From contig JAJRXJ010000035.1 of assembly GCA_024276355.1 (NCBI GenBank), positions 1 to 33,929 of the forward strand: 33,929 bases of DNA, in the 5' to 3' direction. A model generated the notes under the pieces. It made no database searches. It was not told the origin of the DNA and saw nothing but the letters and a program-made list of their open reading frames with translations. Positions 18,453-26,171 of this stretch are shown here, one piece after another; position 1 is the first letter of the stretch, and the number at the start of each line of letters is the position of its first letter. The position numbers were made by a program, and so were the translations under genes. Origin of the DNA: Actinomycetes bacterium (GTDB taxonomy: Bacteria; Actinomycetota; Acidimicrobiia; Acidimicrobiales; Aldehydirespiratoraceae).

Positions 18453-20297
18453 ATGACACCCAAGACGTCACGAAGCAAGAGATCCACACGTCAGCGGGTT
18501 CTCACCACCACCGTCGCCGCCATCATCGGGTTGTCCATGGCTGTCACCATCGGATGGACCATCGACGACGTGGTGTTCGGGCACGACATTCCGCGCGGTG
18601 TTTCGATGGAAGGGATCAGCATCGGGAACACCGATCGTGTCGATGCTGCAGCCCGTATCAGCACCTACGACCCCGGGGGCCGTTCGATCACCCTGGAATG
18701 GGCCGGACGGTCGATCGCGAAGACCGCGTCAGACCTCGGGGTTTCCCTTGATGTCGACGCGACACTTGTTGAGGTGCCGGGGCGGGGGCCGATGCTCAAG
18801 CGGCCGTGGAACTGGCTGCGATCTCTGTGGAGTGACAGCCCCATCGAACCGGTCCTCACGATCGACAACTCGCGGCTCGGCACGTTGTTCACCACGGGAG
18901 ATGGCTCCGCGTTCGGAATCAGCTTCGGGAACCCCCGCATCAAGCTCGTCGACGGAACATTCGTGGCCGACTCGGTGGCCACGGTGCCCGAAGTCGACCG
19001 CAATGCGCTCGGGCAGGCGATCATCAAGACTGCGCTGTCCCCCGATGGCGAGACAGCCACGGTGGTCGTTCCGATACTCGGAGAGCGATCGGTCGACACC
19101 GCCGACGCCGATCTCGCCAAGGCCGCCAACGACCTGACAGCAGGAGGAATCTCGGTCGGGCTCGTCGGTTCTCTCGACACCTTCGTGATTCCCCAGACAA
19201 CCCTGCGCTCCTGGCTCGTGTTCGGCGGAACCAGAGGCGAACCGGAGTTCTCGCTCGACCGGACCGCGGTGATGAGCGTGCTTGAGTCATTGTTCGTCGG
19301 TATCGGCGACCAGGGCGAACAGTCACGGTTCGTTGTCGACGACTCCGGCGAGGTACACATCGTGGGCGGTGCCCCCGGTAGCGTCTGCTGCCGGGAGGGG
19401 TCCACCGACCTCATCCTCAACACACTGAAGGACGGCCGACACACCGTCATGCTCAGGCCTCAGGAAGACCCGAATTCGCGCGGTGTCGCTTGGGCCGAAT
19501 CACTCCGCATCCATGAACTCGTCGGAGAATTCACCACACACTTCCGGGCCGGCCAAACACGCGTCAAGAACATCGAGCGGATCGCAGAGCTGACGCGTGG
19601 GGCAGTGATCGAACCCGGAGAGACCTTCTCGATCAACAAGTTCGTCGGCCGACGCACCCGGGCCAAGGGCTTTGTCTCGGCCGGAGTGATCTCCAACGGA
19701 GTCTTCGACAGTTCCGTCGGAGGAGGCATCTCCCAATACGCCACCACCCTGTTCAACGCGGCCTTTTTTGCGGGGCTCGACTTCGGCGAGTACCAGAGCC
19801 ATTCGATCTACATCTCTCGATACCCCTACGGCCGTGAGGCCACAATGTCGTTTCCCCACCCGGATCTGCAGATCATCAACAACACGCCGTACGGCATCCT
19901 CATCTGGCCGACCACCACCAAGGATTCGATCACCGTGTCGCTCTACTCCACGAAGTGGGTCGTGGGCGAGCAGACCGGCCAGACCAAGCGGGCCGAGGGC
20001 ACATCCTGCACGCGGGTCACGACCGAACGCACCCGGACATGGATGGAGGACGGCCATACCGAAGTCGACTTGGTCACGGCCAGGTACCGGCCCGAGGGAA
20101 TCAAGTGCGACGGTTCCCCGAGCGTCCCAACCACCACGACCACCGCGCCACCCACCACCGCACCCCCGACCACAACCGCACCACCCACGACAACCGCGCC
20201 ACCCACCACCACCGCGCCACCCACCACCACCGCACCCCCGACCACAACCGCACCTCCGACCACAACCGCACCCCCGACCACCACTGGTGCCCCATGA
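18453..20297 (+). CDS. VanW-family cell-envelope protein with Thr/Pro-rich C-terminal stalk
   Basis: A 614-aa protein with a basic N-terminus, one membrane segment (~16-36, LTTTVAAIIGLSMAVTIGW) and a large extracellular part. Residues ~45-330 contain two repeats resembling the peptidoglycan-binding PG_binding_4 domain that usually precedes VanW. The VanW core is ~400-520: IEPGETFSINKFVGRRT, the Gly-rich GGGISQYATTLFNAAFFAG and the late YISRYPYGREATM with IINNTPYGILIW. VanW was named from vancomycin clusters, but its biochemical role is unknown. From residue 556 the protein ends in repeated TAPPTT, a flexible stalk. There is no LPXTG signal or C-terminal anchor. Its stop overlaps the WS/DGAT start by 4 bases. 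Confidence 0.93.
   Translation: MTPKTSRSKRSTRQRVLTTTVAAIIGLSMAVTIGWTIDDVVFGHDIPRGVSMEGISIGNTDRVDAAARISTYDPGGRSITLEWAGRSIAKTASDLGVSLDVDATLVEVPGRGPMLKRPWNWLRSLWSDSPIEPVLTIDNSRLGTLFTTGDGSAFGISFGNPRIKLVDGTFVADSVATVPEVDRNALGQAIIKTALSPDGETATVVVPILGERSVDTADADLAKAANDLTAGGISVGLVGSLDTFVIPQTTLRSWLVFGGTRGEPEFSLDRTAVMSVLESLFVGIGDQGEQSRFVVDDSGEVHIVGGAPGSVCCREGSTDLILNTLKDGRHTVMLRPQEDPNSRGVAWAESLRIHELVGEFTTHFRAGQTRVKNIERIAELTRGAVIEPGETFSINKFVGRRTRAKGFVSAGVISNGVFDSSVGGGISQYATTLFNAAFFAGLDFGEYQSHSIYISRYPYGREATMSFPHPDLQIINNTPYGILIWPTTTKDSITVSLYSTKWVVGEQTGQTKRAEGTSCTRVTTERTRTWMEDGHTEVDLVTARYRPEGIKCDGSPSVPTTTTTAPPTTAPPTTTAPPTTTAPPTTTAPPTTTAPPTTTAPPTTTAPPTTTGAP
20118..20294 (+). repeat. Degenerate ACC/CCC-rich tandem repeat coding (TTTAPP)n
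   Basis: About 59 codons of Thr, Pro and Ala, dominated by an 18-base unit encoding TTTAPP in 8-9 copies, with two codon variants alternating (cacccaccacc and cccccgaccac types). It ends at the VanW stop codon. Variable copy number between strains is likely. Confidence 0.85.
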
Positions 20298-21718
20298 CCA
20301 GTCCCACCTCGCCCGGACCCGGCTCGGGATGCGACCATGAGAAGATGCCTGCCGACCTCGCCGATGATCGAATGTCCGGGCTCGACACTCTGGTCTGGAA
20401 CATCGAGAACGACCCGCGCCTGCGCTCCACGGTCACTGCCATCTTCGGCTTCGACGAGCCCCTCGACCCGGCCGTCCTTCGACATCATCTCGACCGGGTC
20501 TCCCGACTCGTTCCCCGGATGCACCAAAGGGTGGTGCACGACCCGTTGGGCATTGCGCCGCCCCGATGGGAGACCGATCCCGATTTCTGCCTGGGCCGAC
20601 ACTTTCGGGTGGCGACCCTCGGCGGGCAGGGAACCCCACGCCAGCTCCACGAGCTCGCGGCGGCTGTCGCTTCCCAAGCCCTCGATCGCTCAATTCCGCT
20701 TTGGGAGTTCACGCTCGTCAACGGATTGGCCGACGGACGCAGCGCCCTCATCGTCAAGACCCATCACGCCCTGACCGACGGGATGGGGGGAATGCAGCTC
20801 ATGCTCGAGCTGTGCGATCTGACCCCGTCGTTCGAGCCCGACCGCGAGCTGCCACCGCCTCCGACCCCGTCCGGCCGCGATGCCGGATCCGTGGAAAGCG
20901 AGATCCGGTACGAAGCCGGCCGCTTTCTAAGGAATCTGGGCCGCGCCATCGACACTGCCGGCGATGTCGCCGACGACCCGGTCGATGCCGCTCAGCGACT
21001 CGGCTCGGCCATCAGTTCCGCCCGGCGGGTTCTGAGCCCGGTGCCGCCACCGGAAAGCAGTGTGATCGGAGCAAGGTCGCTCGACATCGACTTCCGGTCG
21101 TTCGCACTGTCCCTCGAGGACATGCGTAGAGCAGGTCGGCGGGTCGGTGGCACGGTGAACGATGCCTTCGTGGCCGGGATCTCCTTGGGCATGACCAACT
21201 ACCACCGCCGCTTCGGGGCATCGCTCGAGTCGCTGAGGGTGTCGGTGCCGGTCAACAGGCGTGTCGACTCCGACGGGGTCGGCAACCATTTCACCCCCGG
21301 CAAGATTCATCTCGACACATCAACTTCCGACCCAGACGAACTCATGCGCCGCGCCCATCGTGAGGTGAATCTGCTCAGAAACGAGCCCGCCAACGCCCTT
21401 GTGGAACCCGTTGCCAACCTTCTGCGATTCCTGCCCGCGGCGCTTTCCACCAGCGTCGCGTCGGCCTTGTTCGTCGGAATCGATGTCGCGGCGTCGAACG
21501 TCGCCGGCAGCCCTGTACCCCTCCACCTCTGTGGCCATCGGATGACCGCGCTGATCCCGTTCGGTCCGCTGATCGGTTGTGCAGCGAACGTCACCATGGT
21601 GTCGTTCGACGGCACTGTCCACGTGGGTGTCAACTGTGATCCAGCGGCCATCTCCGATCCCGCGATGTTCGTCCACGAACTCGAGGCCGCGTACGCCACG
21701 GTGCTCGCAGACCGATGA
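20294..21718 (+). CDS. Wax ester synthase / diacylglycerol acyltransferase (WS/DGAT family)
   Basis: A 474-aa acyltransferase from ATG 20294, which overlaps the VanW stop (ATGA); the 587-aa ORF in the track is a read-through start. The catalytic HHxxxDG motif is HHALTDG (157-163). Further family marks are GGTVNDAFVAGISLGMTNY (the NDVVLA-like region) and the PLI-like block ALIPFGPLIGCAANVTMVSF. The family joins acyl-CoA to diacylglycerol or a long-chain alcohol, forming triacylglycerol or wax ester at the membrane. It overlaps the downstream reductase gene by 4 bases. The PAP2 phosphatase two genes on could supply diacylglycerol, which is inference from context. Confidence 0.93.
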   Translation: MTSPTSPGPGSGCDHEKMPADLADDRMSGLDTLVWNIENDPRLRSTVTAIFGFDEPLDPAVLRHHLDRVSRLVPRMHQRVVHDPLGIAPPRWETDPDFCLGRHFRVATLGGQGTPRQLHELAAAVASQALDRSIPLWEFTLVNGLADGRSALIVKTHHALTDGMGGMQLMLELCDLTPSFEPDRELPPPPTPSGRDAGSVESEIRYEAGRFLRNLGRAIDTAGDVADDPVDAAQRLGSAISSARRVLSPVPPPESSVIGARSLDIDFRSFALSLEDMRRAGRRVGGTVNDAFVAGISLGMTNYHRRFGASLESLRVSVPVNRRVDSDGVGNHFTPGKIHLDTSTSDPDELMRRAHREVNLLRNEPANALVEPVANLLRFLPAALSTSVASALFVGIDVAASNVAGSPVPLHLCGHRMTALIPFGPLIGCAANVTMVSFDGTVHVGVNCDPAAISDPAMFVHELEAAYATVLADR

Positions 21719-22920
21719 CCCCCACAGTCGAGGTGGCCATCATCGGGGCTGGTCCGGCCGGATCCGCGGCAGCCACGCTGTTGGCCCGTGCCGGGGTCGA
21801 GGTGGCGGTTTTCGACAAATCGGTGTTCCCCCGAGACAAGTGCTGCGGTGACGGCCTCACCGCGCTGGCCCTGCGTGAGCTCGAACATCTGGGTCTCTCG
21901 CCCGACAACGTGGCCTCATGGAAGGCCATCGACCGATTCATCGTTCGCTCTCCATCCGGGCGGGAGCAGTGCTACCCGCTTCCCGATGGGGCCGGACATC
22001 ACGCGGTTGTCGCCCGGCGGATCGACCTTGATGCCGCCCTGGTCGATCTGGCCCGAAACGCGGGTGCTGCGATTCACGAGTCCGACCCCCTCGTGGGAGC
22101 GGCGGTCCACGGCAGCGGCGTACGGCTCTCGTTGGCATCGAGTGGAGATGTCATCGCCGACCATGTCATCGGAGCCGACGGCATGTGGTCGCCACTGCGG
22201 CGCTTCATGGGGTTGTCCGTCGACGGATACCGAGGCGAATGGCATGCCTTCCGTCAGTACTTCTCCGGGGTGGGCCCGCGTGCCGCCACCGAGCTGGCGG
22301 TCTGGTTCGAGCCCGACATGCTGCCGGGATACGCATGGTCGTTCCCCCTCGCCGACGGTTCGGCCAACGTGGGGTTCGGAATCCAGCGTGGCCGCAAGGT
22401 TTCCGTTCAGCAGATGAAATCCATGTGGACCGACCTGTTGAACCGCCCTCATGTCCGCGAGTTTCTCGGCGAGGCCGCCGTGGGTGAGGACTCACACAAG
22501 GCGTGGCCCATACCCGCCCGCGTTGGCCGCACCGCCCTGGTGGGCCCCGGGGTGATGTTCGTCGGGGATGCGGCCGCGGTGACCGACCCCATGACCGGTG
22601 AAGGCATCGGGCAGGCGATCCTCACCGGACGGATAGCGGCCGAGTCGATCATCGAGGGCCGGGAACCCACTCGAACCTACGAGCGCCGTGTGAGATCCGA
22701 ACTCGTGGCCGACGACAGAATGGCCCGCTTGCTCATTCCCATGCTGGCCCGGCGCCGGGTGGCCGATTCGGTGCTCCGACTCACCTCGGCGACCGCATGG
22801 ACCCGCCGAAATTTCGCCCGCTGGATGTTCGAGGATTATCCCCGGGCCATGATCGCAACCCCCCGACGTTGGCACCGCGGGATGTTCACCGGCGACGGGG
22901 CCTACGCAGACCAACGCTGA
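21715..22920 (+). CDS. Geranylgeranyl-reductase-family FAD-dependent oxidoreductase
   Basis: A 401-aa flavoprotein. The N-terminal dinucleotide fold is VEVAIIGAGPAGSAAATLLARAG (GxGxxG), and the family-specific CCGDGL motif follows FPRDK. The second FAD motif is VMFVGDAAAVTDPMTGEGIGQAI, and ADHVIGADGMWSPLRR is the usual middle segment. Members reduce double bonds of isoprenoid chains (archaeal lipids, chlorophyll phytyl, menaquinone side chains); in actinobacteria the MenJ type saturates one menaquinone isoprene unit. The likely role here is reduction of a prenyl chain, with the substrate undecided. Coupled to WS/DGAT by a 4-base overlap. Confidence 0.9.
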   Translation: MTPTVEVAIIGAGPAGSAAATLLARAGVEVAVFDKSVFPRDKCCGDGLTALALRELEHLGLSPDNVASWKAIDRFIVRSPSGREQCYPLPDGAGHHAVVARRIDLDAALVDLARNAGAAIHESDPLVGAAVHGSGVRLSLASSGDVIADHVIGADGMWSPLRRFMGLSVDGYRGEWHAFRQYFSGVGPRAATELAVWFEPDMLPGYAWSFPLADGSANVGFGIQRGRKVSVQQMKSMWTDLLNRPHVREFLGEAAVGEDSHKAWPIPARVGRTALVGPGVMFVGDAAAVTDPMTGEGIGQAILTGRIAAESIIEGREPTRTYERRVRSELVADDRMARLLIPMLARRRVADSVLRLTSATAWTRRNFARWMFEDYPRAMIATPRRWHRGMFTGDGAYADQR

Positions 22921-22941
22921 GTCGCCCCGGCCGACACCCTC

Positions 22942-22947
22942 TACGCT
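22942..22947 (+). promoter_or_regulatory. Candidate -10 hexamer TACGCT for the PAP2 gene
   Basis: TACGCT (TAnnnT) lies 8 bases before ATG 22956 in the 35-base gap after the reductase gene. This suggests an internal promoter and a nearly leaderless transcript for the PAP2 and glycosylase pair. Confidence 0.35.
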
Positions 22948-22955
22948 CTGGCGTG

Positions 22956-23513
22956 ATGGCTGATCCTGAACCCGACGCGGATCCACTGCAGACAGGCGGA
23001 TTTCTCCGCGCCGTGGACCGTGTCGACGAAACCATCGATGGCTGGTGGGAGACGCTGCGGGGCCACGCCCTCGTCGACCGGATCTACTACACGGCATCCG
23101 AAGCGGCCGACTTCTCGCTGATGTGGCATGCGCTCGGAGTGATCGAGGCCATCATCGAGGACGACCCGATGGTGGCCGTGAAGGTGAGCGCGGCGCTCGG
23201 GTTGGAATCGGCTCTCATAAACGGCCCGGTCAAGTCGTTGTTCAAGCGCAACAGACCGATCCACGAGACCGACCGACCGCATCACCTGCGGCAGCCCCGG
23301 ACCAGCAGCTTCCCCAGCGGCCACGCGTCGGCGGCCATGGTGGCCGCCGCGATGCTCTCGGGCCACGGCAACACCGTCGCCTGGTACGCGCTGGCCGGGG
23401 TGGTGGCCACGAGTCGCATCCATGTACGCATCCACCACGCGTCCGACGTTGCCGGCGGGCTGATTGCCGGAGCGGCCCTGGCGGCCCTCGCCCGTCGATG
23501 TCTCGGCCGGTGA
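22956..23513 (+). CDS. PAP2-family phosphatase
   Basis: A 185-aa protein from ATG 22956; the track's 238-aa version adds shadow residues. The three PAP2 active-site motifs are complete: C1 KSLFKRNRP (93-101), C2 PSGH (120-123, in SSFPSGHASAAM) and C3 SRIHVRIHHASD (153-164). Hydrophobic segments flank C2 and C3 (AAMVAAAMLSG, VAWYALAGVVA, GGLIAGAALAALA). The N-terminal half is more polar than in six-helix PAP2 enzymes. The family removes phosphate from lipid phosphates such as phosphatidate or polyprenyl diphosphate. Its position near WS/DGAT makes phosphatidate a reasonable guess. Its TGA overlaps the GTG of the glycosylase gene. Confidence 0.92.
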   Translation: MADPEPDADPLQTGGFLRAVDRVDETIDGWWETLRGHALVDRIYYTASEAADFSLMWHALGVIEAIIEDDPMVAVKVSAALGLESALINGPVKSLFKRNRPIHETDRPHHLRQPRTSSFPSGHASAAMVAAAMLSGHGNTVAWYALAGVVATSRIHVRIHHASDVAGGLIAGAALAALARRCLGR

Positions 23514-24253
23514 CCAACCCCGAACCGATCAAGTTGCGGGTGGCCGGTCACGACCTGCCGTTGGCTCTGGCCGCGCTGCATCGTGGCCGGGAGGTCGACG
23601 ACAGGATCGATGTCGCCATCGAGGTGACCGATGTGTCTGAGGCAATGCCCACCTTCGAGTCGTTGCTCGAGGGCGGCGGCTTCTCGATCTCAGAGAGAAC
23701 CGGGCCAGGCAAGTTCGTTGTGACGCGGTTGCGATCGCTGCCCGACTACGTGGCCCCCGACATGACGGTCCTGGTGTGCGGGCTCAATCCGAGCCTCCAC
23801 TCAGCGGATCTCAAGGTGGGGTTCGGGCGGGCCGGAAACCGGTTCTGGCCGGCAGCTCTCTCCTCGGGGATGGTCACAATCGACCGTGACCCGATCGACG
23901 CCCTGACCACCCATCGGGTCGGCATGACCGACATGGTCAAGCGGGCATCTCCGCGTGCCGATTCCCTGACCCGCGAGGAATACGCCGGCGGCCTGAGCCG
24001 GCTCGAGGGTCTGTGCGCCTGGCTGCGTCCCGCCGTGGTCTGCATGGTCGGGTTGGCCGGATGGCGGGCAGCCGTCGACCGCAAGGCCATCGCCGGGGTT
24101 CAGGAACGGCACCTTGGACACTCGCTGGTGTATGTGATGCCATCGACCAGCGGACTGAACGCCCACAGCTCACTGGCCGACCTCGCATCCCATCTCCGCG
24201 AGGCCACCGAACTCGCCGATGATGAACTCAGCCGGCGGGGGCCAGATCTCTGA
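23510..24253 (+). CDS. mug: Mug/TDG-type mismatch-specific uracil-DNA glycosylase with N-terminal extension
   Basis: A 247-aa protein from GTG 23510 (overlap GTGA with the PAP2 stop); ATG 23498 is an in-frame alternative. The glycosylase domain starts near residue 84 with TVLVCGLNPSLHSAD (family GINPG/S motif), then GFGRAGNRFWPAAL, GMTDMVKRAS and the late motif VMPSTSGLNAHSS. The enzyme removes uracil or thymine from G mismatches and some damaged bases. The motif I residue is Asn (GLNPS), as in E. coli Mug. Residues 1-73 are an extra region; LPLALAALHRGREVDDRIDV through FVVTRL looks like a TusA-like small alpha/beta fold, which is inference. The gene tail overlaps the convergent LLM gene by 26 bases. 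Confidence 0.88.
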   Translation: MTNPEPIKLRVAGHDLPLALAALHRGREVDDRIDVAIEVTDVSEAMPTFESLLEGGGFSISERTGPGKFVVTRLRSLPDYVAPDMTVLVCGLNPSLHSADLKVGFGRAGNRFWPAALSSGMVTIDRDPIDALTTHRVGMTDMVKRASPRADSLTREEYAGGLSRLEGLCAWLRPAVVCMVGLAGWRAAVDRKAIAGVQERHLGHSLVYVMPSTSGLNAHSSLADLASHLREATELADDELSRRGPDL

Positions 24254-25190
24254 CCGCCTGCAACATGTCGATGCCGGGCGCAGGTATGAGCATCAACGCC
24301 GGACAGTCGATGCCGTTGTCGGTGTATCCCGCGATGTGCTGTCGGATCTCGTCGGGGGTTCCGTGCATGATGAGTTGATCGACGACCTTGTCGGGGATCT
24401 TCTCGAGGGCCGCTTTTCGGTCGCCGGCAGCCCAGAGACTCCAGTGCTCGGCCAGGGCATCGCCGCGGCCCATCCATTCATGGAAGGCCCGGTAAACCGG
24501 CACGTTCAGGTAGGCGGCCATGGCGAAGCGTCCCACCGACCTGGCAAGATCCGGATCAGCGGTGGGCACCACGAACAACCGGGCAACGACCTCGGCGTCA
24601 GGATTCTGTTCACGAACCACCTGTGTGACTCTGGCCGCATCATCCACGGACAACCAGTTGACGATGGCCCCATCGGCTTCGCGACCGGCCAGCCGCAGCA
24701 TCCCCTCGCGCAGTGCGGCGACAAGGATCGGGACCGGTTTCTCGAGGTCGATACCCAAGCGGAATCCCTTGATCGAGAAGGTGTCGTAGTCATGGGTGAT
24801 CTTCTCGCCCGCGAGCGCGGCCCTCAGGAACCTCACGGTGTCGCGAACCTTCTTGTAGGGGTCCTCGAACGGAATGGCGTTCCATCTCTCGACGATGATG
24901 TTCGACGACGAACCGATGCCACACACGAATCTGCCGGGGGCCGCCGATGCCATCGCCGCCACCGACTGGGCCATCAGGGCAGGGCCGCGGGTGTAGGCCG
25001 GCAGGATGGCGGTACCGAGCCTCATGGTGGGGGTCCACACGCTTGCCAGCGCGAGCGGGGTGAGTCCGTCGGGGCCCATGGCCTCAGCCGACCAGAGATC
25101 GGTGTATCCGAGTTCGGCGAGTTCTTCGAACCGGGAACGCTGCGAATGCAGCGGCCCGTCGAACGGGATGGTCATGCCATAGCGCTTCAT
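24228..25190 (-). CDS. LLM-class F420-dependent oxidoreductase
   Basis: A 320-aa luciferase-like monooxygenase-fold enzyme from ATG 25190, which has an AGAGAGG ribosome binding site 6 bases upstream; the track's 390-aa version adds 70 non-family residues. Family features are the N-terminal ELAELGYTDLWSAEAMGPDGLTPLALAS, RLGTAILPAYTRGPALMAQSVAAM, the flavin-site block GRFVCGIGSSSNIIVERWN, VPILVAALREGMLRLAGREADGAIVNWLS, and the C-terminal GTPDEIRQHIAGYTDNGID. In actinobacteria such enzymes mostly use coenzyme F420; the substrate is unknown. It is convergent with the glycosylase gene. Confidence 0.92.
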   Translation of the reverse strand: MKRYGMTIPFDGPLHSQRSRFEELAELGYTDLWSAEAMGPDGLTPLALASVWTPTMRLGTAILPAYTRGPALMAQSVAAMASAAPGRFVCGIGSSSNIIVERWNAIPFEDPYKKVRDTVRFLRAALAGEKITHDYDTFSIKGFRLGIDLEKPVPILVAALREGMLRLAGREADGAIVNWLSVDDAARVTQVVREQNPDAEVVARLFVVPTADPDLARSVGRFAMAAYLNVPVYRAFHEWMGRGDALAEHWSLWAAGDRKAALEKIPDKVVDQLIMHGTPDEIRQHIAGYTDNGIDCPALMLIPAPGIDMLQAVRDLAPAG

Positions 25191-25196
25191 CGATTG

Positions 25197-25203
25197 CCTC
25201 TCT
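25197..25203 (-). promoter_or_regulatory. Shine-Dalgarno AGAGAGG of the LLM oxidoreductase
   Basis: On the minus strand AGAGAGG lies 6 bases before ATG 25190, deciding the start against the longer ORF in the track. Confidence 0.6.
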
Positions 25204-25289
25204 GGATGTGGTGGGTGCCGAGCATGACACCGCACGATCCGGGACCACAAGCGGACCGGAATGTCACACCCCCCATTCATGATTGCAGC

Positions 25290-25469
25290 ATGAACAAGCA
25301 GCTCACCATCCACAGCGGATCCCACGCATGGCGTCTCGACAACGCCACTCGCCGCCGCGGTCGTAGGGGCGTGGCGGCGGCCCGCAAGGTCCTTCAGCAT
25401 TCGCGGTCAACGACCTCGGCCGCAACACAGCGCCGAGAGGATCACCCGAGGGCGGTCAGGGCTGCGTGA
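25290..25469 (+). CDS. Small basic hypothetical protein, 59 aa
   Basis: This ORF is hidden inside the 416-aa track line 24219-25469, whose larger part is the shadow of the LLM gene. From ATG 25290 it gives a 59-aa, strongly basic protein (MNKQLTIHSGSHAWRLD, then TRRRGRRGVAAARKVL). It is divergent from the LLM gene across 99 bases and ends 34 bases before the nuclease gene. The middle could form a basic amphipathic helix, and nucleic-acid binding is a guess. No Shine-Dalgarno sequence is seen. It is too short for codon statistics to settle, so it remains a candidate. Confidence 0.5.
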   Translation: MNKQLTIHSGSHAWRLDNATRRRGRRGVAAARKVLQHSRSTTSAATQRREDHPRAVRAA

Positions 25470-25503
25470 GCCGATCCGGCCAGATCCCCGCCACACTTGG
25501 TCG

Positions 25504-26130
25504 ATGAGTTTCGGATCGGGCCGTAGGCCCATGTTCAAACGGTCGGGCGCCGGCCCATGGGGGATCCTGCGCGCCATCGCGTTGCTGATTGTCTTCTCGG
25601 TCGCGCTGGCGGCGTGTGCCGACAGCAACCCGTCATCCCAGTCGGTGATGGCCACCTCGCTGGGGACCGCTGCAACTCTCCCCTCTTCCGACGCCCTTCC
25701 TTCCAACGCAACCGTCGAACGAGTCGTCGACGGCGACACCATCATCGTTCGCATCAACGGCCGGCGCGAAAGAGTGAGACTGATCGGTATCGACACCCCG
25801 GAGTCGGTCGACCCGAATCGTCCTGTCCAGTGCTACGGCCACGAAGCAAGCGCCCGTACCGAATCGTTGTTGCCCCCGGGCACCGAGGTGAGTCTCGTGC
25901 GCGATGTGGAAGCACGCGACAAATACGATCGCCTGCTCGCATATGTGATCCGTACCGACGACCAACTTTTCGTCAACCTCGACCTGATCGAAAACGGTTT
26001 CGCCGGGCCGCTCACCTATCCGCCGAATGACCACTACGCCACACTGTTCGAGTCATCAGCAGATGCCGCATCTGCAGCCGGCGTGGGCCTTTGGGGGTCC
26101 TGCGGTGGTCCCGACGTGCCCCTTGGCTGA
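25504..26130 (+). CDS. Secreted thermonuclease-like (SNase) lipoprotein
   Basis: A 208-aa protein with a lipoprotein signal: basic start, hydrophobic stretch ILRAIALLIVFSVA and lipobox LAAC (Cys38). A Ser/Thr-rich linker leads to the staphylococcal-nuclease domain (~67-200). Catalytic-site motifs are VVDGDTIIV, RLIGIDTPES (Arg, Asp and Glu of the active site) and DKYDRLLAYV (second active-site Arg), with the end motif AASAAGVGLWGSC. All key residues are present, so it should be an active Ca-dependent nuclease on the outer face of the membrane, used in nucleic-acid scavenging or defence. The track start at 25504 (ATG) is kept; ATG at codon 10 is an alternative. Confidence 0.93.
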   Translation: MSFGSGRRPMFKRSGAGPWGILRAIALLIVFSVALAACADSNPSSQSVMATSLGTAATLPSSDALPSNATVERVVDGDTIIVRINGRRERVRLIGIDTPESVDPNRPVQCYGHEASARTESLLPPGTEVSLVRDVEARDKYDRLLAYVIRTDDQLFVNLDLIENGFAGPLTYPPNDHYATLFESSADAASAAGVGLWGSCGGPDVPLG

Positions 26131-26158
26131 GCGGATGCCAAAACCCCGGGTCCGCGGC

Positions 26159-26164
26159 TAGCGT
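26159..26164 (+). promoter_or_regulatory. Candidate -10 hexamer TAGCGT for the YdjC-like gene
   Basis: TAGCGT (TAnnnT) lies 7 bases before GTG 26172, predicting a leaderless transcript. It supports GTG over the upstream ATG at 26091 given in the track. Confidence 0.35.
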
Positions 26165-26171
26165 CAACCTC

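Noticed and set aside
16363-18489. 708-aa minus-strand ORF
   Set aside because: It is antisense to both the UbiB-family kinase and nucS, whose catalytic motifs are complete on the plus strand.
20118-20294. Possible CRISPR-like or intergenic tandem repeat
   Set aside because: The repeats are contiguous, have no spacers, are in frame with the VanW protein and encode TTTAPP.
24219-25289. 5' part of the 416-aa plus-strand ORF
   Set aside because: It is antisense to the LLM oxidoreductase, which has full family motifs and a ribosome binding site. Only the last 59 codons from ATG 25290 were kept as a candidate.
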